Of a stretch of DNA of 5,839 bases, positions 1-5,839 are shown piece by piece (position 1 is the stretch's first letter; each line of letters opens with the position of its first letter). The position numbers were made by a program, and so were the translations under genes. The stretch comes from Pseudomonadota bacterium (GTDB lineage: Bacteria > Pseudomonadota > Gammaproteobacteria > Pseudomonadales > Azotimanducaceae): contig JAQCAK010000140.1 in the NCBI GenBank assembly GCA_027621895.1, positions 1-5,839 of the forward strand. Reading direction: 5' to 3'. Below the pieces are notes generated by a model. That model worked only from the letters and a program-made list of their open reading frames with translations, was not told the DNA's origin and did no database searches.

Positions 1-242
1 CAGTCTGCCAGCAGGCTGACCAGCAGCCGACTCATCGTGGTTTTGCCGCTTCCCTGGGAACCGGCCACCGAGAAAGTGACCGGGCCCTGGCGACTGGACT
101 CGAACAGTGTCGCCGCAATGCTGAACAGCAGCGGATACACGACCGGATCCTCCCCCGGCGGGCCAGCGATCCGGCGAAACGCCGGCGCATACTGGTCATA
201 GACTGACTGCTGGCTTGCCGGTACGGTGTCAGGAAACTTCAC
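1..242 (-). CDS. P-loop kinase, D-glycerate 3-kinase-like (N-terminal part only)
   Basis: Partial gene: 80 codons are visible before the left edge of the window. Seen: a Walker A loop, GSQGSGKTT, at residues 61-69 behind a hydrophobic strand (VTFSVA), preceded by about 50 residues with a helical YPLLFSIAATLFE segment. Known: a loop of the form G-x-Q-G-S-G-K-S/T-T preceded by an N-terminal helical region is typical of the predicted kinases related to D-glycerate 3-kinase, phosphoribulokinase and uridine kinase, which are cytosolic enzymes that phosphorylate small metabolites with ATP. The substrate cannot be read from this fragment. Start: GTG at 242-240 is the only usual start in this frame, because a TGA at 257-255 closes it upstream. 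The dinG stop (247-245) lies two bases before this GTG and I see no strong ribosome binding site, so translation is probably coupled to dinG. Another P-loop NTPase is possible, since the substrate-binding part is missing. Confidence 0.72.
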   Translation of the reverse strand, partial: MKFPDTVPASQQSVYDQYAPAFRRIAGPPGEDPVVYPLLFSIAATLFESSRQGPVTFSVAGSQGSGKTTMSRLLVSLLAD

Positions 243-244
243 GA

Positions 245-2338
245 TCAGCTGATTTCACGACTGAAGGGTGGCAGGGCGTCCAGTATCCTGCGGCCGTAGG
301 CCTTGCTGACCAGACGACGGTCCAGAATCGTGACGGTGCCGACATCCGACTCCGTGCGCATCAGACGACCTGCGCCCTGCACCACCCGGAGGATTGCGTT
401 AGGCAGCATCAGGTCATAGAAGGCGTTGCCGCCACGTTCCACGATCCACTCGGACAGGGTGGCATCCACGGGATCGTCCGGTACTGAAAACGGCAGCTTG
501 GCGATAACAACATGGGTGCAGTATCCACCAGGCAGGTCAACACCCTCGGCGAAGCTGGCCAGACCGAAAATGCAGCTGGATTGTCCGGCGTCGATCCGCT
601 TCTTATGGGTGGCGAGCATCTCCATTTTCGAGAGGTCTCCCTGCATCAATACCCGTTCCCGGAACTGTGGTTCTATCTCATCGTGAACTCGCAGCATCTG
701 GCGCCAGGACGTGAACAGCACCAGGGACCCCGGTTCATCCCGCAGTATCTCCGGCAAGCGTGTCGCCAGCTCTTCCGTGTGTCCATCCGGATCCGAAGGG
801 TCACTGTCCATCGCCGGTACCCTGAGGGTCGCCTGTTCCCGGAACCGGAACGGACTGGGCAGGCTGTTAAACAGCTGATCACTGCCAATTCCCGTACGCT
901 GCTGAAAAGTCGAAAAGTCGCCTCCCACAGAGATGGTCGCCGAGGTCAGTACCGCACCGGCACAGCGGGACCAGAGGGTTTCCTGCAGCTGATCCGCTAC
1001 AGAAATGGGGTGGCAGGACATCTGCAGTTCCATGCCCTCGACCTGCCCCTGGCTGGAAAACTTCACCCAGCGTGCGAAAGGCGGCTCCAACATGGGCCTG
1101 GCATAATTGTCCCAGAGTTTCCAGGCAGCCCCCAATCTGGCCGCAGCGGAAGACAGGTTGGACAGCCAGTGTTCCAGCACCTCACGCTCGCCGGCGGTGG
1201 TGTCTTCCATGGCCTGTTCGACGAGATCGACCATGGTCTCTGCATAACCCACCAGCTTCTGAAAGCCGCTGGCCAGGCTGGCCGAGAGCGCCGCGATCGG
1301 GTCATCAACCACGCCCATGGGAAACCGGTAACGCCAGCCTTCATCCACCACATCTGCATGCTCCTGAAGCGGCATCAGGCTCCTGGCAATCTCCTCCATT
1401 CGTTCCGTGACAATCGTCACGGTTTCCTCGAAGGCGGCGATGACCTGGGGGCTGAGCATGGGGACTTCACCCTGTGCAATTCTCAGGCTGGCAGGCAGCT
1501 GCAGCAGCCAGCTGCGGGTTGCATAAAGCGAGAGAAATCCCGAGAAATGGTTGCCTGCCTTGTCTGGCAGGTGATGGGCTTCGTCAAAGATATAGATCGT
1601 CTCTTCCGGGTCAGGCAACACGGCACCACCGCCCATCATCAGGTCTGACAGGACCAGGTCCTGATTGGTCACGATACATTCAACCCGGTGAATGCTCTCC
1701 CGTGCTCGATAAAAGTAGCAGTTTTCGAAATGGGTACAGCGTCGGCCGGTGCACTGGGCGTGGTCCGTGCTGACCCTCGACCAGACGATATCGTCAATTT
1801 CCGTGGGCCAGGCATCCCGGTCTCCATCCCATTCACCGTGCCCGAGTTTCGTGATCATCTGTTCAAACACCGGGCCCTGATCGGCTCCGGTAACAGCAGC
1901 CGACGAATCACCAAACAGGTCATCCACGGGATGAGCCGAGGGACCCTGCAGGGCACCATCAAGTCGGGCCAGGCACAGGTATCGACGCCGGCCCTTGGCC
2001 AGGGCAAAAGAGAAATCCAGGCCGGAGTGAGTCCTGATATCCGGCAGATCCCGAAACATGATCTGCTCCTGCAGGGCGACCGTTGCCGTGGCAATCACAA
2101 CCTTTTTCTTGAGCCGCTGTGCGATCGGTATGGCCGCCAGGGTGTAGGCAATGGTTTTCCCCGTTCCCGTTCCGGCTTCAAGTACGCAGATCTGCCCGGC
2201 ATCTTCCTCGATGGCTGACAGTGACCGGGCGATATCTGCAATCATCGTCTTCTGGCAACGACGGGGCGTGTAACCCTTACCCGCCAGCAGGGCCGTATAG
2301 GCAGTCTGTATCTCGGCTTTGAGCGTATCATCCAGCAT
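245..2338 (-). CDS. dinG: ATP-dependent DNA helicase DinG (iron-sulfur, superfamily 2)
   Basis: Cytosolic 5'-3' DNA helicase of the XPD/DinG family, which unwinds D-loops, R-loops and forked DNA in repair and replication. Seen, in the 697-residue product: Walker A GTGTGKT at 56-62; four cysteines at 122, 196, 201 and 207; the DEAH box at 252-255 (FDEAHH); LTSATI at 464-469; LFTSW at 541-545; SFAEGVDLPGG at 595-605; and the arginine-finger motif QGAGRLMR at 654-661. The cysteine gaps (74, 5, 6) equal those of the E. coli DinG cluster ligands as I recall them (C120, C194, C199, C205), and the length is close to E. coli DinG (716), which argues against the shorter paralogue YoaA. Start: ATG at 2338-2336, with GGCGGA eight bases upstream as a modest ribosome binding site. 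An in-frame TTG at 2431 would add 31 arginine- and proline-rich residues unlike the family and is not preferred. All motifs are intact. It precedes the kinase gene by two bases. Confidence 0.96.
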   Translation of the reverse strand: MLDDTLKAEIQTAYTALLAGKGYTPRRCQKTMIADIARSLSAIEEDAGQICVLEAGTGTGKTIAYTLAAIPIAQRLKKKVVIATATVALQEQIMFRDLPDIRTHSGLDFSFALAKGRRRYLCLARLDGALQGPSAHPVDDLFGDSSAAVTGADQGPVFEQMITKLGHGEWDGDRDAWPTEIDDIVWSRVSTDHAQCTGRRCTHFENCYFYRARESIHRVECIVTNQDLVLSDLMMGGGAVLPDPEETIYIFDEAHHLPDKAGNHFSGFLSLYATRSWLLQLPASLRIAQGEVPMLSPQVIAAFEETVTIVTERMEEIARSLMPLQEHADVVDEGWRYRFPMGVVDDPIAALSASLASGFQKLVGYAETMVDLVEQAMEDTTAGEREVLEHWLSNLSSAAARLGAAWKLWDNYARPMLEPPFARWVKFSSQGQVEGMELQMSCHPISVADQLQETLWSRCAGAVLTSATISVGGDFSTFQQRTGIGSDQLFNSLPSPFRFREQATLRVPAMDSDPSDPDGHTEELATRLPEILRDEPGSLVLFTSWRQMLRVHDEIEPQFRERVLMQGDLSKMEMLATHKKRIDAGQSSCIFGLASFAEGVDLPGGYCTHVVIAKLPFSVPDDPVDATLSEWIVERGGNAFYDLMLPNAILRVVQGAGRLMRTESDVGTVTILDRRLVSKAYGRRILDALPPFSREIS

Positions 2339-2457
2339 GGCTGGAATCCGCCGGTTCAGCGGGCAACCGGGTGCTGGCCATAGCCTGAACGGGTAAAATC
2401 GGCGATGCAGCTCGCGCCCGGGCGATGACAACCGACAATGATAGAGAGAGAGTATTC
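2339..2457. promoter_or_regulatory. Divergent intergenic region between dinG and the dehydrogenase gene
   Basis: These 119 bases must hold the promoters for both directions. On the plus strand TAAAAT at 2394-2399 matches five of six positions of a -10 box, but the sequence 17 bases upstream (GTGCTG) is a poor -35 box, so the call is weak. On the minus strand TTGTCA lies at 2425-2430, read in reverse complement, without a convincing -10 partner. I looked for a LexA operator (CTG, ten bases, CAG), since E. coli dinG is SOS-controlled, and saw none. The placement of promoters is inference. Confidence 0.4.
2443..2452 (+). promoter_or_regulatory. Purine-rich ribosome binding site of the dehydrogenase gene
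   Basis: An alternating AGAGAGAGAG run ends five bases before the ATG at 2458. It can pair partly with the 16S rRNA 3' end through GAG. It supports ATG 2458 over the earlier in-frame ATG at 2425, which would add 11 charged residues in front of the signal peptide. Confidence 0.55.
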
Positions 2458-3606
2458 ATGCAGAAGCAGATCATAGCACTGGCGAGGTCAGGGATGGCAC
2501 GAGGGATAAGTCTTTTCTGGTTGTGCGCATTCTCTCCCCTGGCCCTCAGCCATGACCTCCCCCTGGACCGGCTGAACCTGCCGGCAGGGTTTCGAATCGA
2601 TGTGTTTGCCGAGGTGACCAACCCGCGGCAACTGGCCGTCAGCCCGACTGGCACGGTTTTCGCCGGCAGTCGAAGAGCCGGCAAGGTACACGCAATCATC
2701 GACAGTAATCAGGATGGTGTCGCCGAATCTGTTGTCGAGATCGACAGTGGACTGGAGATGCCCAGCGGTATCGCTTTCAGGGACGGCGACCTGTTCGTGG
2801 GAGCCGTGAACCGGATTCTGGTCTACCGCGATGTTGAGCAGCACCTGGGCAAACCCATGACACCCGAGGTGCTGACAGACGCCCTGCCGACTGATCTTCA
2901 TCACGGCTGGAAGTTCCTCGATTTCGGACCGGATGGACACCTGTACTTTAATGTCGGTGCACCCTGCAATATCTGCCTGAAAGACAATCCCTGGTACGCC
3001 AGCATCATGCGGGTCGACCCGGATCAACAGCCACTGAAATTCGACGTCTTTGCGCACGGCGTACGAAACACAGTCGGCTTTACCTGGCATCCTGACACGG
3101 GTGACCTCTGGTTTACCGACAATGGCCGGGACCACATTGGCGACGAGATCCCGCCCTGCGAGCTCAACGTGGCAACCGCACCCGGCATGCATTTTGGCTA
3201 TCCGTTTGTTCACGGTACTGACATCACTGATCCCGAATTTGGCAACCAGCAACCTGAAGACCTGGTGGTTACGCCACCCGCCAGGGATCTGGGAGCACAT
3301 GTTGCCCCCCTTGGCCTGACCTTCTACCAGGGAAACCGGTTTCCACCTGCATTCCGCAAGGGTGTTTTCATTGCCGAGCACGGTTCCTGGAATCGCTCTC
3401 CGGAGGCCGGTCACGTGGGATATCGCATTACTCACGTAAAGCCGATGGAAGATGGCGAACTGGACTACTCGGTCTTCATCGACGGATGGCTGGGCGACAA
3501 CGAACGCTGGGGGCGCCCCGTGGACCTGCTTGAACTGCCCGACGGCAGCCTGCTGATTTCCGATGACAAGGGGAATGTCATCTACCGCCTGACCTACGAG
3601 CCTTGA
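2458..3606 (+). CDS. Secreted PQQ-dependent glucose/sorbosone dehydrogenase-family protein
   Basis: 382 residues. Seen: a Sec signal peptide (basic KQIIALARSGMARG, hydrophobic ISLFWLCAF, likely cleavage after SPLALS near residue 31), then a six-bladed beta-propeller-like sequence. Landmarks are LNLPAGF near the mature N-terminus, HHGWKFLDFGPDGHLYFNVG from His148, CNIC at 170-173, GVRNTVGF with Arg203 and Asn204, DLWFTDNGRD, and AEHGSWNRS at 306-314. Known: the soluble PQQ glucose dehydrogenase and sorbosone dehydrogenase family oxidises aldoses or related aldehydes in the periplasm with pyrroloquinoline quinone, using a catalytic histidine and an Arg-Asn pair. Here these are probably His148 or His149 and Arg203-Asn204. 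The true substrate is unknown, and many family members are uncharacterised. The length is that of a single propeller domain; there is no fused cytochrome c (no CxxCH), so an external electron acceptor is inferred. No PQQ synthesis gene is in view. Another beta-propeller lyase or lactonase is less likely. Confidence 0.88.
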   Translation: MQKQIIALARSGMARGISLFWLCAFSPLALSHDLPLDRLNLPAGFRIDVFAEVTNPRQLAVSPTGTVFAGSRRAGKVHAIIDSNQDGVAESVVEIDSGLEMPSGIAFRDGDLFVGAVNRILVYRDVEQHLGKPMTPEVLTDALPTDLHHGWKFLDFGPDGHLYFNVGAPCNICLKDNPWYASIMRVDPDQQPLKFDVFAHGVRNTVGFTWHPDTGDLWFTDNGRDHIGDEIPPCELNVATAPGMHFGYPFVHGTDITDPEFGNQQPEDLVVTPPARDLGAHVAPLGLTFYQGNRFPPAFRKGVFIAEHGSWNRSPEAGHVGYRITHVKPMEDGELDYSVFIDGWLGDNERWGRPVDLLELPDGSLLISDDKGNVIYRLTYEP

Positions 3607-3686
3607 CCTGACTGTACGGAGCGGACACTATTGATTTCCTGTTGCGAGCCGGGGCAGGACAATCTCAGACAAGTCAACATTCAGCA

Positions 3687-3700
3687 GGCTGTGGTCAGCC
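3687..3700 (+). repeat. Small perfect inverted repeat before the Arg-rich gene
   Basis: GGCTG, a TGGT loop and CAGCC form a five-base-pair hairpin that ends exactly before the ATG at 3701. There is no T-run after it, so it is not an intrinsic terminator. It would crowd the ribosome site of ATG 3701 while leaving the AAGGAA signal for ATG 3716 free. It may be chance. Confidence 0.3.
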
Positions 3701-3703
3701 ATG

Positions 3704-3709
3704 AAGGAA
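3704..3709 (+). promoter_or_regulatory. Ribosome binding site that selects ATG 3716
   Basis: AAGGAA stands six bases before the ATG at 3716, a near-ideal Shine-Dalgarno placement. The alternative ATG at 3701 overlaps this signal and has no purine-rich sequence of its own, so 3716 is preferred. Confidence 0.65.
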
Positions 3710-3715
3710 CTGTTT

Positions 3716-3868
3716 ATGCAGGAAGAGCGAAGAGAAGACAGCGACCGCCGCTCGGATGATCGCCGCCAGGAAGAACGCAGACGCAGGGCCAGTGCTGTTG
3801 AACAGGAAAGACGTGAAGCCAGGCGACGGGAAGACCAGCGCCGTTCAGGTTCACGCCGATCTGACTGA
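3716..3868 (+). CDS. Small arginine/glutamate/aspartate-rich protein, function unknown
   Basis: A 50-residue open frame that I do not recognise as a named family. Seen: 19 arginines and 15 acidic residues, no lysine, no cysteine, no aromatic residue and almost no hydrophobic residue. It is built from recurring short blocks such as REDSDRRSDDRRQEERRRR, a small hinge (ASAVEQ, residues 25-30), then ERREARRREDQRR and an SGSRRSD tail. Such spacing of opposite charges suits a charged single alpha helix or a disordered RNA- or protein-binding peptide; this is inference. There is no signal peptide, so the product is probably cytosolic. The start is set by the AAGGAA signal; ATG 3701 would add MKELF. 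It sits 109 bases after the dehydrogenase and 141 bases before the cyclophilin gene, on the same strand. The good ribosome site and the clean stop favour a real gene, but short low-complexity frames can arise by chance. Confidence 0.6.
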   Translation: MQEERREDSDRRSDDRRQEERRRRASAVEQERREARRREDQRRSGSRRSD

Positions 3869-4009
3869 CCGCCGATTCATTCGCCCTGTGCTTCAGGATT
3901 CGAAGCCCACTGAACCTGCCCGGAGATAAACCGACAGCCCGGGAAACATCCCCCTTTTATCCCGGCCCAACGACACATCAAAAACACCAAAGCTGAACAC
4001 CACAGAAAA
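3869..4009 (+). other. Intergenic leader before the cyclophilin gene
   Basis: 141 bases without a convincing gene. CCGACA at 3931-3936 and TTTTAT at 3955-3960, 18 bases apart, each match four of six positions of the -35 and -10 boxes and could be a weak promoter. CCGGGA and TCCCGG (3939-3944 and 3960-3965) form a loose inverted repeat across that spacer. No clear terminator T-run is seen. The last 15 bases are A/C-rich with no Shine-Dalgarno sequence. Confidence 0.25.
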
Positions 4010-4069
4010 ATGCCAAGAAAGCTGCTCTGCCTGATTGCCCTGATGCTCGCCGTGACCTCTGTCCGTGCA
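4010..4069 (+). other. Sec signal peptide of the cyclophilin protein
   Basis: Residues 1-20: a basic start (PRK), a hydrophobic core (LLCLIALMLAV) and a V-R-A cleavage site before ETIVTI, which is the first strand of the cyclophilin fold. Cys7 lies inside the core and has no lipobox context, so this is a type I signal peptide and not a lipoprotein. Confidence 0.85.
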
Positions 4070-5839
4070 GAGACTATCGTCACGATCACAACACCACTGG
4101 GATCTTTCAGTATCCGCCTGCTGGAGGATGAGGCGCCAGCCACCGTTGAAAACTTTCTTGGCTATGTTAATCGCGGCGATTACACCGGCACCTTTATCCA
4201 TCGGTCAGTGTCAGGATTCGTTGTTCAGGCAGGCGGCTACATCTACCAGCCACTGACCAATACAGCGCCCCATATTCCAACACAGGCGCCTGTTGTAAAT
4301 GAATTCGGCATCTCCAATACCCGTGGCACCGTCGCAATGGCCAAGGTGGGCGGTGACCCGAACAGTGCGACCAGCGAATGGTTTGTGAATCTCGCTGACA
4401 ATTCAGCCAACCTGGACAACCAGAATGGCGGTTTTACGGTTTTTGGCGTGGTGACCGGTAACGGTATGGAAGTGGTCGACGCAATCGCGACCCTGCCGAC
4501 ACAGAACTTCGGCAATGCATTTACCAATACGCCGACGATCAATTTCAGCGGCACCATCACCGCAGACATATTCGTCACGCTGGACAGCCTGGTGGTCTCC
4601 ACAGCCAGCGACTTCGATGGCGATGGCATCAGCGACGAGGATGACCCTGACGATGATAACGATGGCGAGCCCGACATCACGGACAGCTTTCCTTTTGATG
4701 ACAGCGAAACCGCTGATGCTGACGGCGACGGTACCGGGGACAACGCGGATACGGATGACGACAACGATGGCGTCGCTGATGTCGCCGACGTCTTTCCGTA
4801 CAACGCTGCCGAATGGGCAGACTCGGATGGTGATGGTACCGGCGACAATGCCGATGAAGACAATGCTGCCGCTGCAACAGCGTACCTGATGACGACATCA
4901 AACAGTGCCAATTTCACCGTACTGCACATTATCAACAGCTCAGATGTACCACAGCGATTTACGGGCACACTTTACAACGGTGCCGGTGAGCAGCTGGGCG
5001 CGGCGAATATGAGCCTGGATACCGGGGTAATTGCTCCCCAGGGCCGACGGTTACTGAATGCCGTTGATCTTGAAAACCTGTTCGGCGTCGAGCCCTGGTC
5101 CGGGCCAGCTATGCTGGAGGTCAGCGGCACCAGCGACTTCAATCTGATGAGCAAGCTCAACAGCCCCAGCGGCCTCATCTCAAACACCAACTGTGTCAGG
5201 CAGGGACGGGTGCACAACATCGAGGGTTTTGATTCTGACAACATGACCTTCGTCAGATTCATCAACACCGGAACGGTCCCCATCACGGGAATCAACGGGC
5301 AGCTGTTCGATACCCTTGGCCAGGCAATCGGCAGCGCTTCGGTTGAATTGCTCGACAAACTCGACCCGAAACAGGCGGTCTGGCTGAATCGCAATCAACT
5401 GGCGGCGCTGTTTGGCGCCGAGTGGAACGGTGTTGCCACCCTGGCTGTTCAACCGGAAACAGACGAGCTGAAGCTGCTCAACCTGAACTTTGTCAACGGT
5501 GAAACCTTCTTCAACTTTTCCTGTTTCGAATCCTCTGACAGCGGCTTTGCGTACCTGATGACCAATTCAGGCAGCAACAACATTTCTGAAACCCATATCA
5601 TCAATACCTCGGACATTTCTCTTGACCTGGCAGGTACTGTTTTTTCAGGCGATGGAGATTCGCTGGGAACACCACAGACCCGCCTGCAGACCGGATTGAT
5701 CGAACCCGGCGGCAGGCTCGTGCTGACGGTGAGCGATCTGGAACTGCTGACAGGCACTGAGACCTGGTCAGGCCCGGCACTGGTCCGCATCGAAAGCCAG
5801 GACACGTTTGAGGTATTGATTCGGCTGACCAGCCCCAGT
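4010..5839 (+). CDS. Secreted cyclophilin-type PPIase with Ca-binding repeats and tandem C-terminal domains (3' end missing)
   Basis: An open frame of 610 codons with no stop before the window ends. Seen, in order: signal peptide 1-20 (MPRKLLCLIALMLAVTSVRA); a cyclophilin peptidyl-prolyl isomerase domain at about 21-160; a linker to about 200; acidic TSP3-like calcium-binding units at 201-285; then tandem domains of about 110 residues from 291. Active-site residues Arg65, Phe70, Gln73, Met110, Ala111 and Phe125 correspond to human CypA Arg55, Phe60, Gln63, Met100, Ala101 and Phe113. Asn134 stands in place of CypA Trp121, so cyclosporin binding should be poor. Known: cyclophilins speed proline isomerisation during folding; export implies the periplasm, surface or outside. 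ATG 4010 is the first usual start after a TGA at 3911, although it lacks a ribosome binding site. Typical periplasmic PpiA is about 190 residues, so this protein is at least three times longer. An anchor, if any, lies past the window. Confidence 0.9.
   Translation, partial: MPRKLLCLIALMLAVTSVRAETIVTITTPLGSFSIRLLEDEAPATVENFLGYVNRGDYTGTFIHRSVSGFVVQAGGYIYQPLTNTAPHIPTQAPVVNEFGISNTRGTVAMAKVGGDPNSATSEWFVNLADNSANLDNQNGGFTVFGVVTGNGMEVVDAIATLPTQNFGNAFTNTPTINFSGTITADIFVTLDSLVVSTASDFDGDGISDEDDPDDDNDGEPDITDSFPFDDSETADADGDGTGDNADTDDDNDGVADVADVFPYNAAEWADSDGDGTGDNADEDNAAAATAYLMTTSNSANFTVLHIINSSDVPQRFTGTLYNGAGEQLGAANMSLDTGVIAPQGRRLLNAVDLENLFGVEPWSGPAMLEVSGTSDFNLMSKLNSPSGLISNTNCVRQGRVHNIEGFDSDNMTFVRFINTGTVPITGINGQLFDTLGQAIGSASVELLDKLDPKQAVWLNRNQLAALFGAEWNGVATLAVQPETDELKLLNLNFVNGETFFNFSCFESSDSGFAYLMTNSGSNNISETHIINTSDISLDLAGTVFSGDGDSLGTPQTRLQTGLIEPGGRLVLTVSDLELLTGTETWSGPALVRIESQDTFEVLIRLTSPS
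4610..4864 (+). repeat. Acidic TSP3-like calcium-binding repeats, 35-residue (105-base) period
   Basis: Residues 201-235, 236-270 and a cut third unit, 271-285. Each begins D-x-D-G-D-G, the first two continue with a DDDNDG loop, and full units pass through an F-P motif (SFPFD, VFPYN). The exact 35-residue step places unit starts at bases 4610, 4715 and 4820. Alternating Asp/Asn/Gly loops of this type bind calcium in thrombospondin type 3 and related bacterial repeats, and often form a stiff stalk in secreted proteins. Confidence 0.85.
4880..5839 (+). repeat. Tandem ~110-residue domains, at least three, units 1 and 3 closest
   Basis: Unit 1 spans about residues 291-400, unit 2 about 401-513 and unit 3 from 514 to the window end at 610. 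Shared anchors are an I-N-S/T-S/G motif at 308, 418 and 531 and W-x-G-x-A at 363, 472 and 586, with 53-54 residues from the Asn to the Trp in each. Between them runs a G-x-L/I-G turn, a Pro-containing segment and a D/N-x-L-x-x-L-x-G motif before the Trp. Units 1 and 3 both start AYLMT and keep a constant offset of 223 residues; by hand about 44 of 97 aligned positions are identical. Units 1 and 2 each end with one cysteine (395, 505). The alternating hydrophobic pattern suggests beta-sandwich domains, which is inference. I do not recognise a named family with confidence. Confidence 0.8.

Noticed and set aside
512..1648. Long open frame on the plus strand (378 codons) inside dinG
   Set aside because: It is antisense to a dinG with every helicase motif intact, shows no recognisable domain and is rich in Arg, His, Gln and Pro as expected for a shadow of a GC-rich gene.
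2339..2431. 31-residue N-terminal extension of DinG from a TTG start
   Set aside because: The residues are unlike the family, and the ATG at 2338 gives the expected N-terminus with a modest ribosome site.
2425..2457. Earlier ATG for the dehydrogenase
   Set aside because: It would put MTTDNDRERVF before the signal peptide, whereas ATG 2458 has the purine-rich site and a standard signal peptide.
2488..3435. Long open frame on the minus strand (315 codons) across the dehydrogenase gene
   Set aside because: It is antisense to a gene with clear family motifs and a signal peptide, and has no domain of its own.
3636..3660. Possible terminator after the dehydrogenase (TCCTG and CAGGA arms)
   Set aside because: The stem is only five base pairs with a 13-base loop and there is no T-run.
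4610..4864. Regular repeats considered as a CRISPR-like or non-coding tandem array
   Set aside because: The 105-base period is in frame, units are continuous coding sequence, and variation falls mostly as synonymous or conservative changes of calcium-loop residues.
4243..4968. Ser/Val-rich minus-strand frame (241 codons) opposite the calcium repeats
   Set aside because: Its low-complexity SSSVSALSPVPSPS-type sequence is only the complement of the Asp/Gly-rich repeat codons.

Overview
The window looks like chromosomal DNA of a moderately GC-rich Gram-negative bacterium, most likely a marine or aquatic gammaproteobacterium. This is inferred from a DinG helicase with the same iron-sulfur cysteine spacing as the Escherichia coli enzyme, from two proteins with Sec signal peptides, and from the aspartate-rich calcium-binding repeats typical of secreted proteins in that group. 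Genus cannot be named from this sequence.

The left part (about 1-2338) is a minus-strand pair. A DinG-type ATP-dependent DNA helicase is followed, after only two bases, by the N-terminal 80 codons of a P-loop kinase resembling D-glycerate 3-kinases; that gene leaves the window at its left edge. A 119-base divergent intergenic region (2339-2457) separates this pair from a plus-strand run: a secreted PQQ-type glucose/sorbosone dehydrogenase (2458-3606), a 50-residue arginine- and acid-rich protein (3716-3868), and a large open gene that starts at 4010 and is still open at base 5839.

The last gene is the most interesting. Its 610 visible codons encode a signal peptide, a complete cyclophilin-type peptidyl-prolyl isomerase domain, an acidic calcium-binding stretch built from 35-residue units, and then a tandem array of about 110-residue domains that I do not recognise with confidence. 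Array units 1 and 3 align without gaps at a constant 223-residue offset, while unit 2 is more distant, so the repeating unit may be a pair of domains. The C-terminus and any surface anchor lie outside the window.

No RNA gene, insertion sequence, CRISPR array, attachment site or defence system was seen. The genes share no obvious single pathway. The left pair is cytosolic (DNA repair and a small-molecule kinase); two of the three plus-strand products are exported. No gap without a gene exceeds 141 bases.
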